From Megamerina dolium (taxonomy: Eukaryota > Arthropoda > Insecta > Diptera > Megamerinidae), in NCBI GenBank assembly GCA_963854835.1, contig OY978525.1:29721253-29785252 (forward strand): a stretch of 64,000 nt of DNA. The letters are read 5' to 3'. Under the pieces are notes generated by a model. It saw only the letters and a program-made list of their open reading frames with translations. It was not told where the DNA came from and ran no database searches. This document shows, piece by piece, positions 1 through 10,500 of this stretch; position 1 is the stretch's first letter; each line of letters begins with the position of its first letter. A program made the translations under genes and the position numbers.

Positions 1-1420
1 GAGGTTTGTTATAAATTTTAATTAAAAGATTATGATTACTTATAAATATAAAAAATGATTATAAATAAAAAAAGGGAAAGAAGAGAAAAAGAAGCTTATG
101 TGATTTGATGCGTAAATAATGAAACATGTTTATATGCAACCATCACTTAGATATGTATTTGAATGCGTATTGCATTTGGTTTTATATTCCTAGTAGGAAA
201 AAAATTGTTATCATAGATGATAGATGTATTCATTTTCGAGTTAGTTACCTGAAATTGAATAGAATTGATTGACTTGAATATGAAGTTTATTTTAATTCAG
301 TGTGTAGTCGTGCTGCTTTCAGGTTAGTGATTTACACTACTTGTATTAATAATGAAATAGTCCTTTGGTGATAATTTTTGTTATCGCAACCAATCCAAAT
401 TAATGTGTTAATTCAACACATTTGTGGATTATGCAATCTACTTACTTACTCATACTCGACGTACTTACGTACTTATATTTTATTCTTGGTGACCTCTTTC
501 CTATTTAAATCAGATAAATTATGGAAATTAGTAACAGCATTTTTCACCAACAAAAAGAAAAGAAAAACAAAAAAATTCAAGTTATTTTTCAAATTGCTTT
601 TATTTTTTCTGCTTTATATCTGTGCATACAGATTAGAAGCAGATAATGTTTATAGTATCCTAGATATACATACGAGTATGTATCTATACATTGTTTGTTG
701 AAATGTGAACAAATAAACATGTCACAACTTGCTGTACAAATAACAATATTATCTTCATACAAGTTCATATGAATATTATTGGGTTATCATAGCAATTTCA
801 TGCAATCATTCCAAATTACTTTTATACAATTGTAATATTTTGTCTGCCTTTATTTATAAGTATGAGCGCTAAATCTAGTACTTACGCTGAATAGGTACAT
901 ATTTTAGCTAGGTTTCAAGGTACAAATGTTTGTTTTAAATTACTTTTTGAAATATCTATGTAGCCCATATCAACAAAATTTTCCTTATTTGCATACATAT
1001 TAGCTATCGGAACAATACTTCAAATTATCATGAATGGCATTTGGCATTAAAGATAAATAAGATTTATAGTAAACTGCTAAAAACTTTAGCAATAAAAGTT
1101 TATTATGGGGGAAGTAATACAATACAATATATAGAATAGAAAATGTGAATTTTTCGCAATGTTAAAAAATAATAAATAAATCGATCAACTACGGATAAAG
1201 TGTTGACAATAACTCAAACAACAAGTAGCAATGGAATAGAATTATGCGGATATTGATATTTTCATACGCGGGTATTCTCTATTTCATGAGATTCAATAAA
1301 AAATGAATAACACAAAAACAGTAGATGTGAAATTGGAGAAAATAGTGACTAATCGAGGTCAAAAATAAAAAAAGGGCGCAAAATCGAAGAATAGTTCCAC
1401 AATCGTTCAAGAGTTGTCCC
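1..1420. other. A+T-rich DNA without recognisable genes
   Basis: Low-complexity A+T-rich sequence. The open frames here are short and rich in Phe, Lys and Tyr, as expected by chance from such composition. I see no domain, RNA gene or repeat that recurs elsewhere in the window. Confidence 0.6.
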
Positions 1421-1424
1421 TAGA

Positions 1425-1590
1425 GCTAATCCTTAGGTGGGTGCTCCTACAAAATTGATGTTTCTGTAAAATTTCTGGTTGGAGGCTAATATAAGGCTGA
1501 TACCAATTAGGTTTTCATTTCTAGTATTTCACTCGAACTTATTTACTCTCAGTCTTTAGCCCTTACTAGGGCTGCCCTACAAAATAAACA
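1425..1590 (-). repeat. Rep-B dispersed repeat (unclassified), two partial units
   Basis: Two copies of the phrase CCTACAAAATTGATG or CCCTACAAAATAAAC, about 127 bp apart, each next to a TTTACTCTC or CCTTAGG phrase. Read on the minus strand this is the same order as at 8.7-9.0, 20.6-21.5, 31.8-32.2 and 57.8-58.1 kb: a TTTGTAGGG phrase followed by a GAGTAAGTA phrase. No coding potential. The class of element is unknown. Confidence 0.45.
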
Positions 1591-1649
1591 TAAAAACCGA
1601 TATGCGGGTGAGAAAGGAGATGTAAATGTGCAAGTATTCAAACGTGATA

Positions 1650-1772
1650 TGGCATTCTGTTATCAGTGTAGCTTCAGAGCTGGTAAATCTACCATCGGCC
1701 AGATTTTCACACTGCTCAAAAGAATGCCAAAGAGAAACAAGAAAAACATACATCATCGGTTCGTTAATTACA
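1650..1772 (+). pseudogene. RTE-like LINE fragment (reverse transcriptase)
   Basis: The plus strand translates to a piece of reverse transcriptase centred on YQCSFRAGKSTIGQIFTL. This matches the YQCGFRPGKSTIDQIFTL stretch of the better copies at 5.0 and 23.8 kb, and continues to a degraded HHRFVNYK that corresponds to the HHLFVDYK of motif A. The fragment is about 40 codons, with no start, no catalytic aspartates and no 3' tail. It stops where a Rep-A repeat begins. It is a relic with no expected function. Confidence 0.7.
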
Positions 1773-2042
1773 AAATGACCCATAGGGGTGGTAGTTAGAG
1801 GGTCAAAATGTTCCGAGAAAATAACCCTAAGAAAATTTTAATATGGGTCTCCGAAGACAAGAACTATCTTAAATGAAGTTTTACATATGAATTTTCAAAT
1901 TTCATGGTTCTACTTTTGACCGAAAAAGCCAAATTTTAAACCACTGTAAAATAAAATTGTGACTTAGTGGAGCAGAATTGGATTAGAACTTTTGTTACTG
2001 AAGTCAAATGCTATCGTTTGAGACGGGTTTGGTTTACTCCTT
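1773..2042 (+). repeat. Rep-A dispersed repeat, copy 1
   Basis: About 270 bp sharing an ordered series of phrases with 43.3, 43.8 and 47.6 kb: a GACCCATA start, AGAGGGT(C/T)AAAATGTTCCGAG, TTTTAATATGGGTCTCCGAAG, GACCGAAAAAGCCAAA, TTGTGACTTAGTGG and TCAAATGCTATCGTTTGAGAC. It has no coding potential, inverted ends or poly(A). It abuts an RTE fragment on one side and a TA microsatellite on the other. Confidence 0.75.
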
Positions 2043-2107
2043 CGGCCTTCGACACTTACCAGTTCCTCTCGGCTATAAATCGCCGCCGCTTCGCCCCAAA
2101 AAACAAA

Positions 2108-2111
<4 letters not shown>

Positions 2112-2161
<50 letters not shown>
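2112..2161. repeat. (TA)n microsatellite
   Basis: About 25 uninterrupted TA dinucleotides. Confidence 0.97.
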
Positions 2162-2164
<3 letters not shown>

Positions 2165-2239
2165 CTAAAAAGAAACCAAAAAAAAAAGTATTAAAAGTAT
2201 TACCCCATAAAAAAAGACGAAATGATTCGGCCTTCGACG

Positions 2240-2852
2240 GACTTTTTTTATTTCTTCCTCTTGCTTCTCTTCATCTCCTTCCGCTTCTTCTTCATAATTA
2301 AATTCCCAGCCTTCATAAACTCTGCTACGAGATTTAACTTTCTTAGGCGGCATTGCTTAAAAAACATATATTTCGCCAGATACCCTGGGTAAAGAGCTGT
2401 CTTCGACTCGACGACTCTTAATGTCGTTTGGCGGCCCTCCACGTCGACTCAATAGAGTTAGTATTTGCTCCAGTGTCAGAGTCGACAAACGACAGTGACT
2501 GGTTCACAGTGAGATGCTGAAAAACCTCGTCCTTTAAGGTGGCATAGAGTTTCCAGCAATCACTCATAACCGTCGTAGTCGCATCTTTTACTCTTTTTTT
2601 TTGGATATATGCGCCGCAACACCACTTAAAATTATCCCCATCCCTCCTCAGAATTAACGAATGGCCGCGGGGACATTTATAATCCCCTTTCTTCGGAATT
2701 AGCCCCCACTCCATCAATTTGCGAACTAGCCCCAACCCATCCTTCTGAAGGCTAGCATATATAATGGTATTGGTATTTATTATATTGGCTGACATCCTTT
2801 CTAATTGAATGTTTATTTGCAAATGAATAGGAAAAAAATTATTTTCATACAT
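2240..2852 (-). pseudogene. Merlin-type (IS1016/ISXO2-like) transposase relic, internally deleted
   Basis: The open frame at 2852-2418 encodes 144 residues. Its N-terminal half carries EWGLIPKKGDYKCPRGHS, then a CC pair after DGDNFKW. This looks like the zinc-ribbon region in front of ISXO2-type DDE domains. Its C-terminal half reads VMSDCWKLYATLKDE, FQHLTVNQS and TNSIESTWRAAK, which is the usual end of the same domain (an aspartate followed by the HLTVNHS and NSIES-W blocks). The two halves are joined directly, so the central part of the catalytic domain, roughly 140 residues in relatives I know, is missing. After a frameshift at about 2440 the frame at 2442-2248 continues with YLAKYMFFKQC, the expected tail. 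This is a dead DNA transposon. I assigned the family from motifs, without a search. I did not find its terminal inverted repeats. Confidence 0.72.
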
Positions 2853-3476
2853 ATTTTTATTTTACAAATGAATACGAAAAAATATTATTTTTATATGTAA
2901 AAAGAAAAAGAAATTTTGAAAATTGAACAAACGTACTAAGCTTTGAAATATTGGATATATTAGAGGGTACTTTTTTCGCAAGTTTTTAACAGGGGGATAT
3001 AAAAATAGGCGGGGTGGTTTACCCCCAAAAAACACAAAATGCTCCAAAATGCATTTCCGAGGCTCAGAAACCCGAAAAACAACATTTTTTTTAAATTTTA
3101 GAACACACCTGCTTAAAAATCGATAAAGCTTATCGGACTATTAACTTTAGTTTTTTAAATTTTATAAAAAGTCTACTTATATGGAAGTTATGGACACTTT
3201 TATGATTAGGGATCAAAAGTTTGGCGCCTTCTAGTGGCCAAACTAGTGGCCGGCTCCAATTAAAAACATCAAATTCGGAGTCCTTGGCAAAAACACTATT
3301 AGGTAAGGCGCAAGGCGCCATCCGGGCCTTGGGCCCAAAAAATTCAATTTAACCGAATTCGACACATGGTGTCACAAAAATACTTTTTTGGGCAAAATGA
3401 AAAGGTTTACTAACGGAATATTTTAATTTGCTTGCAAAGTATTTAATTGGTGATTCTTCCGATAAATTGAAACAGA
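2853..3476. other. Unassigned DNA between Merlin relic and SINE
   Basis: No gene seen. It may include the 5' untranslated end of the Merlin element, since that transposase is transcribed away from here. A GGGGTGGTTTACCC phrase at about 3010 recurs in reverse complement at about 50.26 kb, which suggests a shared repeat that I could not define. Confidence 0.4.
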
Positions 3477-3484
3477 AGCTCGAT

Positions 3485-3848
3485 AAATAAATAAAATAAA
3501 TATGTGGCACTTAAAGCCCCAAAGGGCTCATTGGCCGAGCTTCTCTTCCATTACTGTTGTGCGTCTTAAATTTTGGACAATATTAGAAGGGACCTACTTA
3601 TTTTAGCCGGTTCCGAACGGCAGAACACTTGTGACATCACTTTTTCTGAGCTTTGTCACAGAGTTTTTTAAGAAGCTTTTTCATGGCAAGTTGTTACTGT
3701 CGGAAGAATTGCCAATTGCTTGCCGACAGGTGGGTACCGTTCGAAAGAAAAATCTTATCGATATTAAATTTGTTATGCATCAGCCGGGGATTGAACCACG
3801 ACCTACAGATCAGAAGGCGAACACACTAACCACTGAGCTACGGCACCC
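3485..3848 (-). mobile_element. tRNA-derived SINE, copy 1, with target-site duplication
   Basis: Read on the minus strand, the first 66 nt form a tRNA-like head. An A box (TAGCTCAGTGG, complement of 3830-3840) and a B box (GGTTCAATCCC, complement of 3787-3797) are spaced as in an internal RNA polymerase III promoter. A body of about 280 bp follows and ends in a TTTA-rich tail. The 8-bp sequence AGCTCGAT stands on both sides (3477-3484 and 3849-3856), as expected for LINE-enzyme-mediated insertion. The anticodon loop reads CTTCTGA, so a tRNA-Arg(TCT)-like ancestor is possible. The open frame at 3631-3888 is a chance frame through this repeat. Related copies are at 32.2, 38.4 and 53.5 kb. Confidence 0.85.
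3787..3840 (-). promoter_or_regulatory. Internal RNA polymerase III promoter (A and B boxes) of the SINE
   Basis: A box TAGCTCAGTGG and B box GGTTCAATCCC match the type 2 consensus forms TRGYNNARNNG and GGTTCRANNCC. Confidence 0.75.
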
Positions 3849-3930
3849 AGCTCGATCGCTATACATTAAACCCGATAATGGCAGATAAGTTACTTACTTA
3901 CTTATGTGGCCATAACAACCGAATATCGAT

Positions 3931-4502
3931 TTAGGCCGAAAATAACATGCTTCGCCAGCCATCTCTGTTCTTCGCTAGCTGGCGCCAGTTAGAAATTCCA
4001 AGCGCCGTCAGGTTCTCCAGTACTTGGTCTTTCCACCGGAGGTTTGGTCTTCCTCTTTTGCGTCGTCCTCCAGCGGGTTCCGAATATAACACCTTCTTAG
4101 CTGGAGCGTGTTCTTCCATTCGCTCGACATGACCTAGCCAGCGCAGCCGCTGGAGTTTGATGCACTTTAGTATGTCAATATCGGCATACAGCTCGTACAG
4201 CTCATGGTTGTACCTTATTCGGTACTCGCCACCAACGCAAATAGGTCCAAAGATCTTGCGTAGGACTTTTCTCTCGAAAACTCCAAGTATTCGCTCATCC
4301 GAGGTGGAAATTGTCCAGGCTTCAGCGCCATATGTTAGTGTAGTTTTCGTTCTTCGAGAGAGGGCTCGACTTCTCAATTGCTTACTCAGCCCAAAGTAAC
4401 ATCTGTTAGCAAGAGTTATCCTACGCATGATCTCCAAGCTGACGTCATTACTGCTGTTAATGCTGGTTCCAAGATAGACAAAGTCCCTTACTACTTCAAA
4501 AG
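3931..4502 (-). pseudogene. RTE reverse transcriptase, thumb and C-terminal region
   Basis: This continues the protein downstream of the frameshift: EIMRRITLANRCYFGLSKQL, YGAEAWTISTSDE, RKVLRKIFGPICVGGEYRIR, LRWLGHVERMEEHAP and GRPNLRWKDQVLENL, ending WRSMLFSA. The HVERM and GRP-RWKDQV blocks are typical ends of RTE and related LINE proteins. About 9 codons between KTTL and TYGAEAW are missing relative to the 24-kb copy, which has YKSLIMPVL there. Confidence 0.85.
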
Positions 4503-5633
4503 CGTAGTTGTCACAGTGACGTGCTGTCCAAGACGCCGGGACTCTTTGTTTGTTGACACTAGATACTTCGTCTTGCCCTCGTTCACCGTGAGACCCATCC
4601 GACGCGACTCTCTTTCCAACTCTGAGAATGCTGCACTGACTGCTCGCGTGTTCATGCCGATTATGTCAATATCGTCGGCATACGCTAACAGCATGACACT
4701 TTTGTTGAAGATAGTGCCATTATGTCGTAGATCAGCAGCTCGTATTATTTTCTCCATAATAAGATTGAAGAAGTCGCACGATAACGAATCACCTTGTCTG
4801 AAACCCCGTTCGGTATTAAACGGTGCGGAGAGGTCCTTCCCAATTTTCACTGCACAACGAGAGTTACGCAGTGTCATTCTACAAAGTCGAATAAGCTTTG
4901 CAGGAATACCGAACTCAGACATTGTTGCGTAGAGGTAATCCCTTACCGGACTGTCGAAAGCGGCTTTATAATCAACAAATAGGTGGTGTGTGTCGATCTG
5001 TTTTTCTTGGGTCTTCTCCAGGATTTGGCGCAGTGTGAAAATCTGGTCGATGGTGAATTTACCAGGTCTGAAGCCACACTGATAAGGTCCAATCAGGTTG
5101 CTGAGCATAGGCTTCAACCTTTCACACAGTACGCTCGATAGAACCTTGTACGCGATGCTCAGGAGACTTATTCCACGGTAGTTGGCGCAAATTGTGGGGT
5201 CTCCTTTTTTATGTACAGGACAGAGAACACTGAGCCTCCAATCATCAGGCATGCTTTCATCCGACCATATTCTGCTTATGAGCTGGTGCATGCGGGTGAG
5301 CAGCTCATCGCCTCCGGTCTGAAACAACTCGGCAGGCAGGCCATCAGCACCTGCAGCTTTGTTGTTCTTCAGCCTTATAATGGCCGTTTCAACCTCGTCA
5401 TAGTCGGGTGGTGGAACATCAACACCATCATCTGTAATTGGGGTTATCGGGCACTCTCCTCCACTGGCGGAATTGTTCATAGCATCGCCATTCAGTAACG
5501 TGGAGAAGTGTTCAATCCATAGGCTCAGTACACTCTGGACATCCGTAACCAGATTCCCATTTCCATCACGACAAGAAGAGGCTCCGGGATTTAAACCTCC
5601 ACTCAGGCGCTTGATCTTTTCAAAGAATTTTTT
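4503..5633 (-). pseudogene. RTE reverse transcriptase, catalytic core (frameshifted)
   Basis: The frame runs from the A7 tract to a stop at about 4491. It holds the fingers and palm of a non-LTR reverse transcriptase in order: NNKAAGADGLPAELF, CPVHKKGDPTICANYRGISL, YQCGFRPGKFTIDQIFTLRQ, motif A FVDYKAAFDS, motif B GFRQGDSLSCDFFNLIMEK, and motif C LLAYADDIDIIG (YADD at 4671-4682). All three catalytic aspartates are present. The frame is then lost at HVTV, where the 9-kb copy continues as HVTV-like DNYAFEVV. A single missing nucleotide near 4510 explains the change. The enzyme would act in target-primed reverse transcription, but this copy cannot make the full protein. Confidence 0.87.
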
Positions 5634-6100
5634 TCATTCTTGTAGGTACACATCTCTATCTCCTCACACTCGCGTCTTTCCAACTCCCTCTTCTTGCTCC
5701 TGAAAAGACGTCTCTCTGCACTCCTTTTCTCTCTATACCGCTCCTTAACAGCTCGAGTTACGCCTGCACGCAGGGTTTTTCTGTAGGCGGCGTCTTTCTC
5801 TGCGGTAGCGTCGCGACACTCCTGATCATACCACTCATTCCTCAGAAGCCGGTAGTAACCGATTACCTCCTCGGCAGCAGTAGTCATGGAGTGGGATATA
5901 TGTGTCCACCGTGCGCATGTATCATCAAGTGGGGGAGTGTTCTGCATAAGCAGATCCGATAGTCGAGTGGAAAATGCATCTGCTGTCTCTGGTGATCGCA
6001 GCTTACTGACGTCGAGCTTTCTCTGTGTGGGATTTCTCTTGTTATTTGCGACACATAGGCGTGTGTGCACCTTAGCTGCAACAAGGTAGTGATCCGAGTC
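5628..6100 (-). pseudogene. RTE endonuclease C-terminus and linker (truncated)
   Basis: The minus-strand frame covers only the last part of the endonuclease region and the linker: the KLRSPETADAFSTRLSDLL, WYDQECRDATAEKDAAYRK and RRECEEIEMCTYKNEKN blocks, which are nearly identical to the copy at 22.8-23.3 kb. The APE-type catalytic residues are absent because of the 5' truncation. The frame closes just after an A7 tract (T7 at 5628-5634 on the plus strand), where a -1 shift would enter the reverse transcriptase frame. The upstream in-frame codon at 6070 is only the start of what remains. Confidence 0.8.
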
Positions 6101-6108
6101 AGATAAGT

Positions 6109-8690
6109 ATGTATGTTTTTTTTCATAGTTCCATGGTTTCCACGGTTTTTTTGCACAAAATGTAAATTCTCAATTTATCAATTTCTGTCATGAGCGTTGG
6201 TTGCGGTTGGTTTGTTGATTGGTTGACGGTCCTTTAATGCAATTACTTCAACGACTCACTTTATAGTAGATACACTTATTTAATTTCCTTTTCCTGTTTG
6301 AAATTTCTCTTTTGATGGCATCTAAAATATGATCTTTCATTGGCTACTACATATTATTATACTCATTGCTCATTGTACAGTGGAATGGATTCTTAAACAT
6401 TTCAACAATTTCAACATGTAGATGTGTTCGATATTTATGCGAGGCAGTAGCGTAGTCAGAGTTTGGGCTACGTTACACTGATGAAAACGATGTTTAGGAA
6501 TAACTTTAATGAATGCTTTTTAAATATCTTTATATTATTATTTTTCTTTTTCAACAAGTTCATTGTCCAAGAGTCCAAGACCATCCTCCCTGCCTACGCC
6601 ACTGATGGAAGAAATGAAATTTTCCCATTCATATATTGTCGGAAAGATGACTCGGAATATCGAGATGTCAAGTATCTCTTTGAGGAACTAGAAAAAATGT
6701 TTTTCTTTACTCGATATTTCAGTTATTGTAATTAGGAGGAACAACCCAAGTGAAATTTATAAAATTTAACAGGGATGGTTTGTAACAGTAGTGGGTGGTG
6801 TAGACGAAGATAAAGTCAGTGATAGTACTGCGATGCGAATGAATCAAGTATTTTATAAATATAACGTTTCAAAAATTTTGACATGTGAGGTACAAAAAAA
6901 AAATATTTTTTTTTTTTTGTACCTTTTTTTATTTATATAGAAATAAATAAAATATAATATAACAGAAAAACATTTTTTTTATTTAAAATAAATTATAAAT
7001 AAATAAATAAATAAATTAAACTAACGATTATATTGCTATATTTTCTCATTTCAATTATAATTCATTTAAAAAAATTGTCAAATCATAGCTTCCTACCAAG
7101 ATGAATGAAGACATCAAAAGCTCCACTGTGCGTTCTCTGTATATTTTTAGCTATACTCGCACAGCCAGTGTAATCAATACTTACTTACTTAGTATAAATT
7201 CTGCATTTCTCTACTTTCACATAAAATATACGTCATGATTCTCAAGGAAGTCTCATGCTGTGCTCTTATTCACGCTTTTCTGAATATTACGATATGTATT
7301 GTATATACTCGTACAGGAAAATCCCTTTCTTTGAACTACAAATATGTACATACAGTATATACTACGTTACGTTGGTGTATGTAAGAGCTGTGGCAACAAT
7401 TTAAATTTCAAATATATTCATTTTTTCTTCCCTCTTATTATTTAATTAAATACCATTGGTTTTTGGGGCTTTGGGTATTGTCGCTTTTACCTTTGCTACC
7501 TACCACAAGTATACTATTTGTAGGTGCACAGTAGATTCATATAATAATATGGGTTATACATGTACATAGTAATCACATATAAAAATATGCAATTAAAATG
7601 AAAATGAAAAAACCATCTCTATTGATGTACTATGTAGGTATATATTCGAATATACTTTTATTGGCAGTATTTGTGTTTGTTTACAACCGCATCTCGTTAC
7701 AAAAACCGCAGCAATTCAATTGAAAAGTTTTATTTGTTCTACAATGAATTGTGAGAGTATGGGTGAGAGGATACCTGTGTGTGTAAAGTACATATATGCC
7801 CGACAGCCACCAATGAATTACTTACCAACTGATTGATGTGGTGGCAGTCCATATACCAATATAGACCAACAAAATATATTGGTATATACTCGCACAATGG
7901 TATGTACTTGTATATACATATAGAGGTATGCCAATATACCAACGATATATGTATTCATACCAATCAAGTAAGTTGTTGATGGTGATGGTTACTACTTAGT
8001 ACTTATTTTACAATGTATACGATGAGTTCTCGTACTTCCGTATATTTGCATTGCTGATTGTAGCGTATCCTTATTTACACTGTAACAGTGTGAATAATGA
8101 TGAGCCGCCACAGCAACAGTAGCACCAGCATCAGCAGTAGTAGCAACAACGATAACACATACATGCGCAATTTGCATTAATAGAGTAGAAAGGATACACT
8201 TCTATGTATATCAATAGTATGTTTTTATATTGTTTTTTTTTTACTTCTTAAAATATATTCATATTACTATATTCTCTTTTTTTTTATCGCAGATTTAATA
8301 TGAGTTCGTTACTTGTGGTTGTCTTCATTTTTGTGTTTCCATATTTTATTTTATTTTCCAATTTTTTTTCTTTTTGCTTTGTTTTCTCACAAAATATTGT
8401 CTTAAAATATTTGAATATGATAAATTGCATATTGAGGATAAAAGGAGAATTTCTTTGTACTTTATGTGAACCAACATCATCAGTTATCCATTTAAAGCTG
8501 GAATTGTTACTGTTTCCTTAGACAATTTAAGCTTCTGCTTGAGAGTGTATCGAAAGGCTGATGCTAATATATTTTTTTTTATTTGAATATATGTCTTATT
8601 AGGAGTGGGATAGTGTACGATTTTTGTCAAGTATCCAGATAGCTGCTCAAAAGTTGCTTCTGGAAAGATATATAAGTAGATACATGAACA
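6109..8690. other. A+T-rich DNA without recognisable genes
   Basis: No supported gene. There are homopolymer and TTTA or AAAT runs near 6.9-7.0 kb. A small inverted repeat around 7853-7886 (TATACCAATATA with TATATTGGTATA) could form a hairpin. A CAG/AGT-rich patch lies near 8100-8160. The open frame at 6463-6735 has a charged stretch, KDDSEYRDVKYLFEELEK, but no relative that I recognise, and begins with a hydrophobic A+T-rich translation. I do not call it a gene. Confidence 0.5.
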
Positions 8691-8695
8691 AACTT

Positions 8696-9030
8696 ACTAA
8701 AACCCTTTTCTCCACCTCCTAAGGAGGCCCACTACAAAATTGATGTTTACATCGCGGGCGCATGGTGCCTCTAGTAGATTAAAATATATCAGTTCTTCCA
8801 ATTAATTAGTTTAGTACAACACCTTTACCAACATTTTAGAGGCGCTTATATACAAATTGAAAATAAAAATATCTGAAAGTCGACAAATAACTCCATAGCG
8901 ATGCAGCACTCATCTCTAAAATACAAAAATATAAGACAGCCTTTTTAATTTTTGATACCCAATATTTTTCCTGAATATACTTACCCATTATCTTGCTCCT
9001 TGAAGGGGCTTCCCTACAAAATGAACCTAT
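8696..9030 (-). repeat. Rep-B dispersed repeat, two units
   Basis: On the minus strand it contains TATGGAGTTATTTGTCGACTTTCAGAT (split here: TATGGAGTTATTTGTCGA then CTTTCAGAT), TTTTGTAGGGAAGCCCCTT and GGGTAAGTATATTCAGGAAAA, in the same order as in the loci at 20.6, 31.8 and 57.8 kb. Two TACAAAAT phrases, at 8734 and 9013, give a period of about 280 bp. Confidence 0.6.
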
Positions 9031-9114
9031 AAACACTTGAAAATGGACGAATAAGCCTAGACCTTACACAAATTGTTTTTACACACAAATTTTCGTGAGT
9101 TTATTTAAGTGCTC

Positions 9115-10310
9115 AATCGATTTAGGCTGAATCTAGCATGCTTCGCCAGCCATCTCATTACTTCGCTATCTGGTGCCAGTTAGATATTCGAATGCTGACC
9201 ACTTCTCCAGTACTTGGTCTTTACAGCGGATGTTAGGTCTGCCACTTTTGCGTCGTAAACCAGTGGATTCGGAATATAACAACTTCTTAGCTGGAGTGAC
9301 TCTTCCATTAGCTCGACATGACCTATCCCTCGCAGCCGCTGAATTTTAATGTGCTCATATTGCTTATGGTGGTGCCTAATTCGATACTCGCCACCAACGC
9401 AAATAGGTCTTAGGTCAAAGATCTTACGTAGTACTTTTCTCTCGAAAACTGCGAGCAGTCTCTCATCTGAGGTGGAAATTGTCCAAGCTTCGGCGCCATG
9501 TATAAGGACAGGCGTGATGAGGAACTTGTAGAGATTAGTTTTCGTTTCCCGAGTGAGGACTCGACTTTTTAATTGCTTAGTTAGACCAAAGTAGCACTTT
9601 TTAGCAAGAGTGATCTTTCGAAAAATCACCAGGCTGAGGTCATTACTGGTGCTGATGGTGGTTCCAAAATAGACAAAGTCTTTCACGACTTCAAAAGCGT
9701 AGTTATCAACAGTAATATGCTGTCCTAGATGCCGGGACCCGTTGTTGACACTTTGTAACATACTTCGCTTTGCCCTCATTCATCGTAAGACCTATTTGAT
9801 GCGACTCGATTTCCAACTTTGAGAACGTTGCAGTGACTGCTGACGTGTTTATGCCAATTATGTCAACATGATCGGTATGCGCCAACAGCGTGCCAATTTT
9901 GTTGAAGTGAGTGCTATTATGTTGTAGATCAGCAGCTCGTATTATTTTCTCCATAATAAGATTTAAGAATGAATCATCTTATCTGAAACCTCATGCGGCA
10001 CAACAGGAATTATACAGGATCAATAGCTTCGCAGGAATACCGATCTGAGACATTATTATGTAGAGGTAATGATCAACAAGTACATTGTGTGTGTGTCGAT
10101 CTGTTTGCCTTGGGACCTCTCAAGGATTTGGCGTAGTGTGAAAATCTGGTCGACGGTAGATTTACCAGGTCTGAAACCACACTAATAAGAAGAGATAAGG
10201 TTGTTAAGCATATGCTTCAATCATTCACACAGTATGCTCGTTAGGATCTAGTATGCGATGCTTATTCCACGACAATTGCGGCAAATTGTGGTGGTTCCTT
10301 TACTTATCGA
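9115..10310 (-). mobile_element. RTE-like LINE copy, degraded
   Basis: An older copy of the same family on the minus strand. The 3' part (9779-9180) keeps a 199-codon frame: GQHITVDNYAFEVVKDFVYF, KKCYFGLTKQLKSRVLTRET, ILIHGAEAWTISTSDER-like and LRPICVGGEYRIRHH. Upstream, 9954-9706 retains MEKIIRAADLQHN and a degraded motif C region where the YADD box has become HTDH. Further up (10,010-10,310) the nucleotide similarity persists, but stops and indels break the frame. The 3' AAGT tail is missing. It is a dead relic, useful because it shows the reading frame lost in the 3.9-6.1 kb copy. Confidence 0.85.
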
Positions 10311-10424
10311 TATTTTCAGCGATTAGGAGGCTCTTTTAAAATATTAAGTTCTTATAAAATAGGCTCTCACCGACTCTTGTGAGCACCTGCAGGTGTTATA
10401 TATATGAACGATCCACCGTAAGTT

Positions 10425-10500
10425 TTACTGCCAAATATTTCTCCTCACCATACTTACTCTCTCGCTTAAGTAACTTCCAATACAAAAGAGACGTCAAAAC
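10425..10500 (-). repeat. Rep-B fragment
   Basis: On the minus strand: TTTTGTATTGGAAGTTACTT, then GAGAGAGTAAGTATGGTGAG and GAGAAATATTTGG. This is the TTTGTAGG ... GAGTAAGTATG ... GGAAAA order of the family. Confidence 0.4.

Larger units (their letters stand above)
3891..6100 (-). mobile_element. RTE-like LINE copy, 5'-truncated, with target-site duplication
   Basis: This is a 2.2-kb copy of the family whose full-length member lies at 21,661-24,837. It starts (minus strand) inside the endonuclease, at the position equivalent to about 22,790 of that copy, and ends with the family 3' end: GGCCACATAAGT followed by AAGT repeats. The 9-bp word CAGATAAGT flanks both ends (3882-3890 and 6100-6108), which fits target-primed reverse transcription with 5' truncation. 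Short tandem-repeat tails in place of poly(A) are usual for the RTE clade. Confidence 0.9.

Noticed and set aside
2165..2353. Lys/Glu-rich minus-strand frame
   Set aside because: It overlaps the frameshifted tail of the Merlin relic and reads through a CTT-rich stretch.
3631..3888. 85-codon open frame
   Set aside because: It lies almost entirely inside SINE copy 1 on the non-transcribed strand. The same translation appears at 53,599-53,787 in copy 4.
6463..6735. 90-codon open frame with a charged segment
   Set aside because: No recognisable domain, a low-complexity N-terminus, and no second exon or repeat relation. Not enough to call a gene.
8100..8160. CAG-rich patch, perhaps a polyglutamine exon
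   Set aside because: Short and interrupted, with no longer open frame of biased codon use around it.
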